Notes: a model not told the origin generated them from the sequence alone. A stretch of DNA of 64,000 nucleotides from Eucommia ulmoides (GCA_016647705.1 CM028328.1:35626501-35690500), one strand, 5' to 3'; counted from the stretch's first letter, positions 46,914-59,496 are shown. A program made the numbers and translations.

Positions 46914-47590
46914 GGAGATCCCGCTACAAGCTCATGAATGACAGAGTAGAAGCGGAACTAGCAATCAATCCGGAGATGAAAACATTCAAGAAGAGGCGAT
47001 CACTGTCTGAGAGAGAAGAGAAACTGCCAATCTTGGGGAGTGATGAGGGATTTATGTCACGTGCGCCAAACAGGCAGCCGGGAAACGGCAGATTAGCACG
47101 CTCTTTGTTAGATGCGGTTGGATTGACTTGACAGAAATAAGTAGAGAAAATTGAATTATAAAAGGTTTTAGTTAGATAAAAAATTAAAAATTTAAAAGAT
47201 AAAATAAAATTATCACCCAAACTTAAAAAAAAAAACTATTCTAATCAAGCTCGCTTGTCGGCTAGGAGCGCACTTACCTAGAAGCCCAAGACTTTGAAAA
47301 ATGGGTTGTGGCCTTACTTTTTGAGCTAGAAGGGATGCAAAGGGATGGTCCGCCTGCCTTCAATTGCCATTCTATTGTGTCTGTCAATAATTGCAGTTGC
47401 CTTTCGGAGAGAGTGACTTACTCAGAAGTAATAGACTGATTCAATTCATTTGTTGATGGCCCGACTATTAACATTCTTCAGGTGTCATCCTTCTTTGGGG
47501 TCAAAAGAGCAGGCACAAGGTTTGGAATCCTCTCCTTGACAAGTATACTATTTAATATTAATTATATTTTTTTTTTGGTAGTTTAGAAAA
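46914..47590. other. PYM 5' leader and promoter region
   Basis: The first about 220 bp upstream of the ATG are less AT-rich than the rest. No clear TATA box was found. A 65-codon frame on the plus strand (46934-47131) overlaps this leader. 47230-47590 shows no gene. Confidence 0.5.
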
Positions 47591-47599
47591 AAGGCCAAA

Positions 47600-49194
47600 C
47601 TAGAAAAAAAAACATAAAAATAACAACAACAACAACGACGACTTCTCAATGATTTTAAGCTCATAATCTCCATTTGCACTCTTCTTAGTTAGAAAGTTGG
47701 CACATCTTTTGGTCTCTCTCGAGACAAATTGGAAAGCATAGTTATACAAGAGAAGAAATCTCTTGCATTCATCAATCCAATCTTTGAATTGATAATTTTC
47801 TAGGCATAGATTCTGAATGAGAGTGGTTACCTCCACTGAATCTGTTTCGACCATGACTCTAGGGTAGTCTCTATTGGCAATAATATTTATCTCCGTGACC
47901 GAGCTCCGAAACTCAGCTTCAAGAGCCATACACCTATCCACGCATCCAAAGTAGCCTATTTTACACACACCAAGATTATTCCGTATGAGGCCTCTAATAC
48001 CTCCCTTACCCTTGTTTCCTCGCACACTGCCATCAATATTCAATTTTAAAAAACCTGTAGATGTGCAAGGAGAACAAGATCTATATAGAAAATTTGGTTT
48101 CAAGAAAGAATTAAATTACTCTTGGCTGAAATTTGTAATTTTAAAGATTATAGAATAGGGAGGATTGAATATTCCTTCAATAACTTCCTTATTCCTATCT
48201 TTCCAAACTTCCCCAAGTGGTACCTATAAATATATAAAATTTCGGGTTAGAAAAATTACCTCTCGAATTTCTCCTGATCCGGTCCCAAATATTTGAAGCA
48301 TTTTAATTGTACCTGAAAGTGAGATTCCCAACTAGATCCCAAATGATTTGGGCTTTGTTATTATTATTAGGGTTTTCATCCAAAAGGTATGCAAAATTTA
48401 TATAAAACAGACGAGAGTTATCCAATTGTTATAAAAGTTTATCTTCTCTATCAAACAACTGGGGGTCCTTATTAAGGATCATATCTGTAGTCTCATCATC
48501 AATAAGATGAAGGATAAGATTGAGGAACCAACAACCCCTATCATCAACAATATCTACCACTTTAAGTTCAAAATTATTTTGAGTTTCTTGATTACTAGGG
48601 GATTTGTCACCACACTACCAGTCATCAGTCTACATATTGACAGATGTGCCATTTTTAATTTTCCATTTAATCCATTTTTCTCAAGAAATCCTTAAAAACA
48701 AAGATACCCCTCCAAATGTGCAAGCTCCCAGTTTTCCTATTCTAGGAGCTAGAACTATTATCCAGAGAATATTTATCATGAATAACTCTAACCCATTAAC
48801 TTTGATCATTTAAAGTAATTTTTCCAACCAAGTTTTGCAAGGAAGGCCCGATTATAAGATCTAGCCTTTTTTAACCCAAGGCCATCATTATTTTTATGTC
48901 TACAAATATTATCCCAACTAACAAGATGAACTTTTTCCCTATTATCACTATCCCCCCCAAAGGAAATTACTATTAATTCTATCAATTTAATCACACAACT
49001 TATGGGGAATAGGGATAGTTTGCATGAAATAGTTAGGATAGTTGATGCCAAAGCATGAATAAGAACAACTCTACTCTCAATTGAAGGCATATTAGTTTTC
49101 CATTTAGATACACGTTTTTGAATTTTTTGGAACACATGATTCATGTGAGATTTATTAAGTCTACTATGAATAAGGGAAAAACCAATATAAATAT
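47600..49194 (-). mobile_element. L1-type plant LINE, 3' part with RNase H domain
   Basis: Minus-strand 48103-47640 encodes a plant non-LTR RNase H domain: GFLKLNIDGSVRGNKGKGG (first Asp), CMALEAEFRS (Glu), VMVETDSVEV (second Asp), and SRETKRCANFLTKKSANG. Upstream on that strand, 49144-48806 encodes KIQKRVSKWKTNMPSIESRV, then EKVHLVSWDNICRHKN and GLGLKKARSYNRAFLAKLG, the region after the RT domain in plant L1 ORF2. Between them (48110-48800) the linker is degraded. The RT and endonuclease are absent. The 3' end has (TTG)n and a T-rich tail rather than clear poly-A. Confidence 0.5.
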
Positions 49195-49410
49195 TGACGC
49201 ACCTTAGATTTTGGAGGAAAAAATGGGCGAGAAGAGGAAGACGCCATTTGGTTTCCTCTTTCTCAAAATCCGTTCATTTTAGAAAAAACCGTTTCAGGGG
49301 CTTTTCTAGGTGCTGATTTTGAAAAATGTTGTTTTAGCCGAGATTTGTTTGAAAAATAGAGTCACCACCTAGCATTGAGTTACCGAAGTAGCGGAGTTAC
49401 CTATAACAAG
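49195..49410 (-). mobile_element. Ogre-type LTR fragment (copy E)
   Basis: On the minus strand it ends ..CCAAAATCTAAGGTGCGTCA and matches the ends of LTR copies A, C and D through the CACCACCTAGCAT segment. It is cut on its right by the start of the Copia element at 49411. A diverged subfamily. Confidence 0.5.
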
Positions 49411-51609
49411 TGTTGAACCCAAGATTTTGATGAACAACTAAGTATTGATATTTTTTGTAGAACTAATAGTTTTATCGAGTGTTTCAGATTTAGAGTTCCA
49501 TGCATTTGATTAAGAAAAAGATTTGATGAAAAAAATATAAAGGGTACAAAATAGACATAATGAAGATGTGAAACGTTTTGAATACATTGAAGAAAAATAG
49601 GTGAAAAAAACTTTTTACTTATATACTCTTAATGTAACCCTAATCAGGATCATACACGACACATAAAATGAGTTAATACTATGTGTCATGTATGTGTTGC
49701 TTATGTGAAATGACTTTGATAAGTGACCTAATTGAAAAATGTGTTTTTAAAGTATAAAAAATTGTATTTTTGGGTCAATTTGGTCAACCGAGAATAGCAA
49801 TCAGTCAACTGAATCAAATAGTGAGTTTTAGAGTTAAAATGAAGTGTTATTGATCTAGTCGGTCAACCGAATGAAGCAGGTCGGTCAACCGTTTAAAACA
49901 ATAACTGAAATGGGTAAGGAAATGGGCACATTGATATAATCGGTCAACTGAATGAAGAAGGTCAATTAATCGTTTGAGTTAGTAGATGAAATGGTGAAAA
50001 AATAGAAGATACTGATCCAATCGATCAATCGACTAGGCAGGGTCGATCAACCCACTAGTGTTGTGCCAACGGCTAATTAGAAGCCTGGCACAGGTCGGTA
50101 AACCAAGTGGTATGGATCGGTCAACCAACTGCTTCAGTTGGGATTTTAGTTGATTTGGTCTCTTGGTCGAAAACTATCTATTTTTTATGATTCCAAGAGA
50201 GAGATTTGGGGATTTGAATATATTTCAGATATGAACAACCTATTATGTGATCCCTATTGACATGGTCCATATTTTTTGAGATTATCTTAATTTAAATAAT
50301 TTAATACTTCATACTTCTATGGTTTTAAATTGAGAATAGTTTTATGGACTTAAATGATATATTTGAAAGTTATTTTTAAGTGGAATATACTTGAAATGAA
50401 AGGTAATGACATATGAGGTCTTAAAGTGTCATTTTATGGTATATATTTGAAAAACTAGTCGTTGGAAGACTAATTATTGGTTTATTAATATAAACCTACA
50501 GGAATTGAGTTATACACATTAAGAACACCAGTTTGAGCTTTTATAAGAGTGAGATCTCCATTGAGATTTTTACGAGAGATTCGTTATAAGTTCTTGATCT
50601 AAAGCGCTTGTTGTTTAACGTCACCGATTTGAGTTCTAGTTGCCATATTGTAATTGCCTTCGGTGTTTTCCCGATGAGATCTTTCCAAGTTTTATTAATT
50701 TACTTTGAAGTTCTATATATATTGAATTACTTGGTATAGGATTGTTAGAAAAATTATTTTGAACTTAAAAGTTTGAAAATATTTTTAGACAATTTTTACC
50801 TGATTATCTGATTACGTGCTAAATTTATATTACCCACTTTATTTATTTATCAGATTTGAATTGCCTCACATTGTATCTATCACGTATTAATTATTTGGGA
50901 CATTAATTGAGTATATTCCTATTGAAATGGTAGAAGCTCCTTGTGGGAAGAAACTTATATATTTTTTTGTATTTGTGAATTTGAGTGGATTAGACATGTT
51001 TAGGACGGTGTCTAGTTAAGGTAGCTAAGTTTTGATATTTTTCTTGTGAAAAAGATTAGGGTTTGATCTTTGTCCTACTAAAAGGTTAAGTTATTTTTTT
51101 CCCTTGAAAAGATATAGGTTTTGATTCATCCTGCAATTGAATTATTTTTTAGTGATTTGTAAAGGTTGATAATTTCCTATGGAAAAGATAAGTGAAAGAG
51201 TGTTAGGTTTATCTTTAACTTGGTAAAAAGATAGGGTTCATCCTTGACCCATAAAAAGGGTAAATTGTAAATGTTGATTTTTTGCGTGTAAAAGAATCGT
51301 GAATTATAAGGGTTTAATTCCTACTTGGTAAAGGAATCAAAAAGTTTAGTGGATTAAAAATCTCCATAGAGCTTGGGGGATTGGATGTAGGTAAGATTAA
51401 CTTGGCGAAACCAGAATAAATTCTTATGTGATGCATTGATTTATTTTCTACCATGTGTTTGGGTGTGCACTTAGTATTGAACACATATCCGCTACGTATC
51501 AAAATAATAATTTATTTAGGAAAATTGATTATTTGTGTTTAAGTGTTTGATTGTTAAATTTAGTAACTACCCAATTCACCCCTCTTTTGAATAGCTCTTT
51601 GGGCCAACA
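49411..51609 (+). mobile_element. Copia 5' LTR
   Basis: 2.2 kb, TGTTGAACCC.. to ..TTTGGGCCAACA. It contains a GGTCAACCG motif cluster (49780-50150), a leader-like TTGAGATTTTTACGAGAGAT region, a GATTACGTGCTAAATT segment, and a run of GTGAAAAAGAT..AGGTTTGAT-type repeats (51045-51330) before the end. Confidence 0.5.
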
Positions 51610-51610
51610 A

Positions 51611-51626
51611 TTGGTACTAGAGTTGG
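51611..51626 (+). other. primer-binding site, initiator tRNA-Met type
   Basis: TTGGTACTAGAGTTGG directly after the 5' LTR end CCAACA. It compares with the usual Copia TTGGTATCAGAGC. Confidence 0.5.
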
Positions 51627-51659
51627 TTTAGCTAGTTTGGTTTAAAATCCTAACTAAGA

Positions 51660-53027
51660 AAGATCACATGGCGCACCTCATAGACACACTAGGTGAGGTA
51701 GTCTATGCATCGTTCACCTTCGTTCTTAGGTGATAATTATTCATTCTGGAATGAAAAATGATCATTTTTCTTCAAGCCAGTAATTATGATGTGTAGCTAA
51801 CCATTGAGAATGGTCAATTCAATCCTAAGGAGAATGGAGTAATTAAGAAGAAGAACAACTGACTCCCTCAAATAAACATAGATTATCTATTAATTTTCAA
51901 GTTATTAACATTTTGTTTTGCTCTTTAGATGGAAATGAATATACTAGAGTTGCAAGTTGTGGATCGGCAAAAGAAATGTGGGACACATTGCAAATCACAT
52001 AGGAAGGGACAACTCAGGTGAAACAGTCCAAGATCAATGCCTTAATTTGTCAATTCGAGCTATTCAGAATAGGGAAGTAGAATGGATTTTGAAAATGTAC
52101 ATGAGATTCAATAATATATGTAACAACCTTGGTAAACTTGGAAAGCCCTATACTACGGAGGACAAAGTACGAAAAAATTTGAGATCATTGACTAAAGTCT
52201 GGGAGCGAGAGTAACTGCAATAGTGGAAGCTAAAGATCTCACAGTTTACGCCATTAATGAGCTCATTGGCAACCTAATGACACATGAGATGGCTATACGA
52301 GGATATGAGGACGAAACAGAAAACATAAAAAGAAGCCATTGGCATTGAAAGTTCATAAAATGAGGAAGAAGATGACAGCGATGACACCAATCCTGACAGC
52401 AAGCAAGAAAATGATATGGCGCTTCTCACAAAAAAATTCAGAAAAATAACTTGACAAACATTTCATGGAAAGAGAAATTTTAACATGAGTAATGTGGAAT
52501 GTTTCAACTGTCACAATAACAAACACTTCTAATCTGTCTGTACCGAACCAAAGAAGGAAAAAGAGAAAAAAAGAAAGAAAAATAAAAAGGTGAAAAAGAG
52601 TAATAAGAAATCAATGAAAGCCACCTGGGATGACTCTGAGTCGAGTATCTTGAAAAACTCGGGCAGTGATAATTCATATATGCTTACTTTAATGGCTACT
52701 AGAGATGAGGTAACGAAATATTCTAATTCTTGCCCTTTAGATTTCAATGATTTATTTGAAGTTTATCAAGAACTAATGCATGATTATAAAAACTAGTGTT
52801 CTCAAATTAATACCTTACAAAGTATAATTAACACAGTTAATAAGCAAGTGATGAAATTCGAATATGAAAACATTGAATTGAAATAAAAAATTTTGAATTT
52901 ACTTTTGATAATTCTCGAATTCATGGGTGATAAAAATAATTTAAAAATGCTTTTAGGAAGTTCATGAGGTATTTTCGATAAAGTTGGAATTGGGTTTCAA
53001 AAAAACCTTAAATAAAAGAGATTTCAT

Positions 53028-53061
<34 letters not shown>

Positions 53062-55600
53062 CTGAAACCAGGAATCTTGTTAGATATTTTAAATATAACA
53101 TTGTGGGGGCATACTATCAGTAAATACTTCTCTAAAGTATCTAAATATAAACAAGTTTGGGTTACTAAAGGAACTAAAATTGTCCCGACTAACTAGATCG
53201 GACCCACTTAGATTGATACCACTTAGCACTATTTGAGGTGTTCTTTGCAGGTTACTCTAAAAGTATCAATAGGTAAGGAAGAATAGTTCCTAGATAGTGG
53301 TTATTCTTGGCACATGAGAAATCTAAATTAACGTCTTTGACACAAAAAAGCGGAGGTCATGTCACATTTGGAGAGGTTTACTACTATTAAAGATGTTCTC
53401 TTAGTAGACGGTCTTAAACATAACCTTCTTTGCATTAGTCAATTATGTAATAAAGGTTATTAAGAATATGCATGATAGTAGCATATTACTTGTTGCATCA
53501 CAATTTGAAAATGTTTATACATATTCATTTGATGACTTCTCTTCTCAAAAATTATCATGTTTAAATGCATTATTTGAGAATAGTTGGTTATGGAATGGAG
53601 GACTTGGGCATGCTAGTATGGAGTTAATTTCAAATCTGTCTAAAAAGAGTCTTATTCGTGGCTTACCTACATTATGAATTATGTGAAAGATAAATTATGT
53701 GATGCATGTCAACTAGATAAGCAATCTAGATCATCTTTTAAGAAGTTGTATACATCCACATCTAAATATCTTGAATTATTGCATCTTGATTTATTTGGTC
53801 CGAATGCCATTATGAGTTTAGGGGGTAAATTTTATGCATTCGTAATTGTGGGTGATTATTTTAGATTTACATCGGTGTTTTTCCCAATTAAGAAAAGTGA
53901 AGGTACTTCTATATTCTCTAAGTTTTGTAAATATGTTCAAAATGAGAAGTAGTGTTGCATTATTAACATCTATAGTGATAGAGGTAGAAAGTTTAAGAAT
54001 TATGAGATAATAAGCCATTGTGATGAGCACGGGTAAGCTCATAACTTTTTCGCACCAAGAGCGCTACAATAAAATGATGTTGTAGAGAGAAAAAAAACAC
54101 AACGCTTAGGAAATGGCCAAAACGATATTGAATGAGAATTGTCTTCCTAATACTTTTGGGCCGAAGCTGTAAGTATTACTTGCCATGTTGTAAACAGGGT
54201 TTTTATACGAAGAGGTTTTAATAAAACTTCTTATGAAATTTGGAATAGTAAGACTCCAAATATATCCTACTTTAATGTTTTTGGCTGCAAATGTTTTATC
54301 TTAAATGATAAGAATAATTTAGATAAATTTGATGCTAAATCTAATTACGGTATTTTTCTCGGGTACGCTTCTATTAGTAAAGCTTATAGAGTATATGATA
54401 AACGTACCTTAGTAGTGGAAGAATCTATTCATGTCGTATTTGATGACTCTGATCCACTTGTGTTGAGAAAGATTTTAGATGATGATGATGCAAATACACA
54501 AAGTAAGTAAAACCAAGGAGTTGATGTAGCAAATGTACCAAAACCTTCAAAAAAAGAGAAGTCAAAAGGTGAAGAGACGACTTTACCACGTGCTATAAAG
54601 ACAATGTCGGGACATTAAGTAAAAGAAATTATTGGTAATTTCGAAAAAGGTGTAAGTACAAGATCATCTCTTAGTGATATAATTAATCTTGTTTTCCTAT
54701 CTCAAATTGAGCCTAAGAATATTAATGAGGTGTTAACTGATAAATCTTGGATCTCCGCGATGTAAGAAAAATTAGTTCAATTTGAACGTAATAAGGTGTG
54801 GTCTCTAGTTCCTAGACCTAATTTCCATCATGTAATTAGTACTAAATGGGTTTATCGTAATAAAAAGGATTAAACGGGTATGGTAATTAAAAATAAAGTA
54901 AGATTGGTAGCACAAGACTATAATCAAAATGAAGAAATTGATTATGATGAGACGTATACACCTGTGGCTAGACTAGAAGTTACTAAAATGTTACTCGCAT
55001 TTGCATGTTCACGTAATTTTAAACTATATCAAATAGACGTAAAGAGTACATTCTTGAATGACTTTCTATCAGAAGAAGTTTATGTCGAACAACAACTAGG
55101 ATTTGAGAGTGAGAAACTTCTTGATCAGGTGTTTAAACTTCAAAAAACTTTGTATAGACTCAAACAAGCTTCAGGAGCTTGGTATGACAGACGTAGCCGA
55201 TATTTGATCGAAAATAGTTTTTAACGGGGTCTTAGTGAAATTACACTATTTATCAAGTAAAAATGAGTCTGATATCCTATTAGTACAGATATATGTTGAT
55301 GATATTATATTTGGATCTACTAATAGGGATTTTTGTCAAGAATTTGCCAAGATTATACAAGTTGAGTTTAAAATGAGTATGATGGGAGAGTTAACCTTCT
55401 TTCGTAGGTTGAAAATTAAGTAAACCAAAGAAGAGATTTTCATTAATCAAAGCCCAATGCACAAAAGAGTTACTGAAAAAGTATGTCTTGGATGGTGCTA
55501 AAGAATATAAAACTCCCATGGTAACAGTTAAAAAAAATATAAAAGGACGATACCGGCAAAAATGTCAATGATAAAATGTATCGAGATATGATTGATTGTT
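51660..55600 (+). mobile_element. Copia gag-pol remnant
   Basis: In order: gag with UBN2-like text (51660-52450), a zinc-knuckle-like ECFNCHNNKHF near 52498, a basic Lys-rich linker, a protease-like LDSGYSWHM near 53295, gag-pre-integrase (WLWNGGLGHASMELISNL, 53589-53640), integrase core (CDACQLDKQSRSSFKK.., HLDLFGPN, 53700-53930), and RT (NKVRLVAQDYNQNEEIDYDE, VKSTFLNDFLSEEVYVEQ, LYRLKQASGAWYD, YVDDIIFGSTN; 54885-55420). An A/T-rich poly-T run of 32 lies at 53030-53061. Degraded throughout. Confidence 0.5.
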
Positions 55601-55610
55601 TGTTGTATCT

Positions 55611-57757
55611 ATTGATCCCAAGATTTTGATGGATAATTAAATGTTGATATTTTTTGTGGAACTAATGAGTTTATTGAGTGTTTTAGTGTAAAAGTTCTAT
55701 TATTGATGTTATCATGAAGAAATTTGCTAAGGATGCAAAGAGACAGACATTAAGATATTGATGATCCTGAAGAATCTAGGTGAAAACAACTCAGATTATT
55801 TTTTACTCTTAATGAATCCCAATTAGGATCACACACAACACAAAAATGAATTTATATTTATGTGTGTTTTTATTAGGATCCTAATTAGTCCACATATTTG
55901 CTCCGATGTGAAATTGAAGAAAAAATATTGACCTAATAAAGATTAATATTTAAAGTTGATTAATAGTGTCAATTAAGTTAACTGAGAAAAGAAATTGGTT
56001 AAAGAATAAAAAAGGTCAAAGATTGGAATTAAAATGAACTAAGGTAAAGTTGTTCCAGCATTGATCGGTAAATTGACCAAGTAGGATTGGTCAACCAATG
56101 GGTGTAGGCAGGAAACTAGAGTAGACTCTGAATTGATCGATTAACCGATCAAGAGAGATTGGTTAACCGATGACCGAGAAGTGAACTCTCTAAATAGATC
56201 GGCAACCGATCAGGGTCGAAAAATGGCCTGAGGAAGCATCCTGAATCAATCAGTCAACCGACCTTCGGGGATCGATTAACTGACCATGTTTGAGAAATGA
56301 CTTGGGATATAACCTGAATCAATTGGTCAACCGATGGGTCATTGGTCGGTCAACTGACCTGGCAATTTTAGGATTGGAGGATTTTGAGGATTTGATCTAA
56401 AACAAGCCGTTAACTAGCCGTTTTTGGCTAATTTTTTGGAGTTATCTTAGGGATTTGAATTAATAATAGATATATCATCCTTATTTTATTATCTTTATAG
56501 ATATAGTACACTTATTTTAAGAATTCGTACATTAAATACTTCCTATCTTGTTTTATTTGAGATTGAGAAATATTTGGAAGACTAAATTGAATATTTTAAA
56601 TGTTATAATTAAGTGAATTGAACCATGATTGAGTCATATTAATATATGGGGTCTATATGAGCATTTAAATGACATATTTTGTGGGAAGTAGCCGTTAGAG
56701 GGCTTGTTTCAAATCTATTTAAATAGACTTGCGTTTTTCACTTTTGGATATATTATTCTATCAAGAACAAATCAGTTCTTGAGCTTTTTGAGAGTCATTA
56801 TTCTAAAAATATACTGAGAGTTTATTGTGAGATTATTCTTGAGAATTGTTTTTGAGGAAATTGTTGAGAGTTTGCGATCATCGATCTAAAGTTTAATTGC
56901 GATTCAGTTTTCATTCTTTCGGTGGTATCTTGGTACGATCTTTCCAAGCTAATATTTTATATTTGAGTTGTTATCATTATTACTTACTTGGATTTAAGAT
57001 TTGTGTGAAATTGTTTTCAAACTTTAAAGTGCATAAAAATTATTTTTAAAATAATTTTGTGTTAATCTGATTACGTGCTTATTTGTGTGTTACCCATATA
57101 TTTTTATAATCAGATTTTAAATTTCTCAAGTAAAATTCTATCACTTATAAATTCGAGACATTAATTGAGTTTAAATTAATTTTAGGTGGTAGAAACTCTG
57201 AGTGGGAAAAGAGATATGTGTTAATTTTTTCTTAATAGAATTAGTTTGTGTGATTTTGTAACGGTTCCATCCTTATTGGTGAAAAAGATACTTGGAGTGA
57301 TTTTTTGTGAGGTTTGATTCTTAGCCTAACTATAAAAGAATTATGTTAACCTTTAGTCTGTGAAAAAGATAGAGGTTATTCCTTAGTCTGTGAAAAGAAA
57401 ATTGTAAAGGTTGATTATGAGCCTGTGAAAATAATTATTGTGTAAATGTTTGGTTCCTACTTGTTTAAAGGAATCTTAATGGTTTAGTGGGTGCGACTCT
57501 CCGTAGGGCTCGGAGGACTAGATTAGCTAAGAGTAGTTTGGTGAACCAGTATATATCATGGTGCGTTGTATTCTTACTTTATTTTATTTTTTTGTTATTT
57601 GGGTGTGCACCTAATTTATATAACACTTATCCGCTGCTATATAGAGATAATAATTAATTTCGGATTAAATTAATTATTTGAATTTTTAAGTGTTGAAAGA
57701 TAAATACTTGTTTAAATTTTTTATAACTATCCAATTTACCCCCCTCTTGGGTGCTCT
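55611..57757 (+). mobile_element. middle Copia LTR-like block
   Basis: It starts TTGATCCCAAGATTTTGATG, the same wording as the 5' LTR start, but diverges more strongly from it than the third block does. It has its own GGTCAACCGAT cluster (56055-56350), a leader region near 56740-56890, GATTACGTGCTTATT and CTGTGAAAAAGAT repeats (57240-57450). It ends at ACCCCCCTCTTGGGTGCTCTT. Confidence 0.5.
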
Positions 57758-59428
57758 TTATGTGAAATGATTTTGATAAGTGACCTAATTGAAAAGAATA
57801 TTTTTAAAGTATAAAAAAATATATTTTTGGGTCAATTCGATCAACCGAGAAAAATAATCGGTCAATTGAATCAAACAGTGAGTTTTTGAGTTAAAACGAA
57901 GTGCTACTAATCCATTCGGTCAACTGAATAAAGAAGGTTGGTCAACCATTTAAAATAGTAGCTGAAATGGGTAAGGAAGTGAGCATACTAATCCAATCGG
58001 TCAAGCGAATAAAGAAGGTCGGTCAACCGTTAGAGTCAGTAGATGAAATGGTGGAAAATTGAAGACACTACTGATCGAATCTATCAACCTACTGGGCAGG
58101 GTCGATCAACCGACTGGTGTTGTGCCAACGGCTAATTGGAAGCCTAACACAGGTTGGTCAATCGAGTAGTATGGATCGGTCAACCGACTGCTTTAGTTGG
58201 AATTTCGGCTGATTTGGTCACTTGGCCTAAAACTATCCATTTTTTATGATTCCATGTGGGATTTTGGGGATTTGATTATATTTCAGATATGAACAACTAT
58301 TATGTGATCCCTATTGATATGGTAAATATATTTTGAAATTATTTTCATTTAAAGGATTTAATACTTCTTACTTCTATGGTTTTAAATTGAGAATAGTTTT
58401 ATGGATTTAAATGATAGATTTGAAAGTTATTTTTAAGTGGAATATACCTTAAATAAAAGGTAATGATATATAGGGTCTTAGAGTGTCATTTTATGACATA
58501 TCTTTTAAAAGATTACCGTTAGAGGGATAGTTATTGGTCTATTAATATATAAGGTATAGGATTCTTGGAAAAATATTTTTGAACGTAAAAGTTTGAAAAT
58601 CTTTTTAATCGATTTTTACTTGATTATCTGATTACGTGCTAAATTTGTGTTACCCACTTTATTTATTAATTAGATTTGAATTGCCTTACATTGTATCTAT
58701 CACGTAGTAAGTATTCGAGACATTAATTGAGTATATACCTATTGAGGTGGTAGAAGATCCTTGTGGGAAGAAACTCATATTTTTTTTTTGTGTTTGTGAG
58801 TTTGAGTGAATTAGACACGTTTGGGAAGATGTCTAGTCGGGGTTGCTAGGTTTCAATCTTTTTCCTGTGAAAAAAATTAGGGTTTGATCTTTATCCTACA
58901 AAAAGGTTAGGTTATTCTTTTCCCTTAAAAAGAATTAGGTTTTGATTTATCCTGCAATTGAATTATTTTTTAGTGATTGGTAAATGTTCATCATTTCCTA
59001 TGAAAAGGATAAGTGAGAGAGTGTTAGGTTTATCTTTAACTTAGTAAAAGATAGGGTTCGTCCTTGACCTGTGAAAAAGGTAAATTGTAAAGGTTGATTC
59101 TGTGCCTATAAAAGAATCGTGAATTGTAATGGTTTGGTTCCTACCTGGTAAATGAATCAAGGGGTTTAGTGATTGGGAATCTCTGTGGAGCTCGGGGGAC
59201 TGGATGTAGGCAAGATTAGCTTGGCCAAACCAGGATAAATTCTTGTATATTGAATTGATTTATTTTCTATCTTGTGTTTGGGTGTGTACTTAGTATTAAA
59301 CGTATATTCGCTGTGTATCAAGATAATAATTGATTTAAGAAAATTGATTATTTGTGTTTAAGTGTTTGATTGTTAAATTTTAGTAATTACCCAATTAACC
59401 TCCTCTTAGGTAGCTCTTCAGGCCAACA
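57755..59428 (+). mobile_element. third Copia LTR-like block, partner of the 5' LTR
   Basis: It matches the 5' LTR from about 49697 onward (ATGTGAAATGATTTTGATAA) to ..TCAGGCCAACA. It contains the GGTCAACCG cluster (57835-58200) and the GTGAAAAA..TTAGGGTTTGATC repeats (58865-59110). Confidence 0.5.
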
Positions 59429-59496
59429 TGGAAATTAAAAGGGTTACTGACGTAGTGGAGTTACCAATGATGAGGAAATTAAAAAGTGTGATTAAC
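59429..59496. other. short flank resembling the left flank of the Copia element
   Basis: GACGTAGTGGAGTTACCAAT here resembles GAAGTAGCGGAGTTACCTAT at about 49383-49402, just left of the Copia 5' LTR. It may be part of the split Ogre-type target or a short repeat within it. Confidence 0.5.

Larger units (their letters stand above)
49411..59428 (+). mobile_element. fossil SIRE-like Copia element with three LTR-like blocks
   Basis: A 5' LTR (49411-51609), tRNA-Met type PBS, gag and pol remnants (51660-55600), then an LTR-like block of a more distant copy (55611-57757), and a third block (57755-59428) that is the close partner of the 5' LTR. The 5' LTR and the third block look about 82-85 percent identical by eye, giving an age of several million years. 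YVDDIIFGSTN and MSMMGELTFF favour the SIRE lineage. RNase H is not visible. It is clearly dead, with at least half a dozen breaks. No matching TSD is present at the outer ends, as expected after rearrangement. Confidence 0.5.

Noticed and set aside
52529-52747. minus-strand frame with Phe-rich end
   Set aside because: It is a shadow of the Lys-rich linker in the Copia gag remnant on the plus strand.
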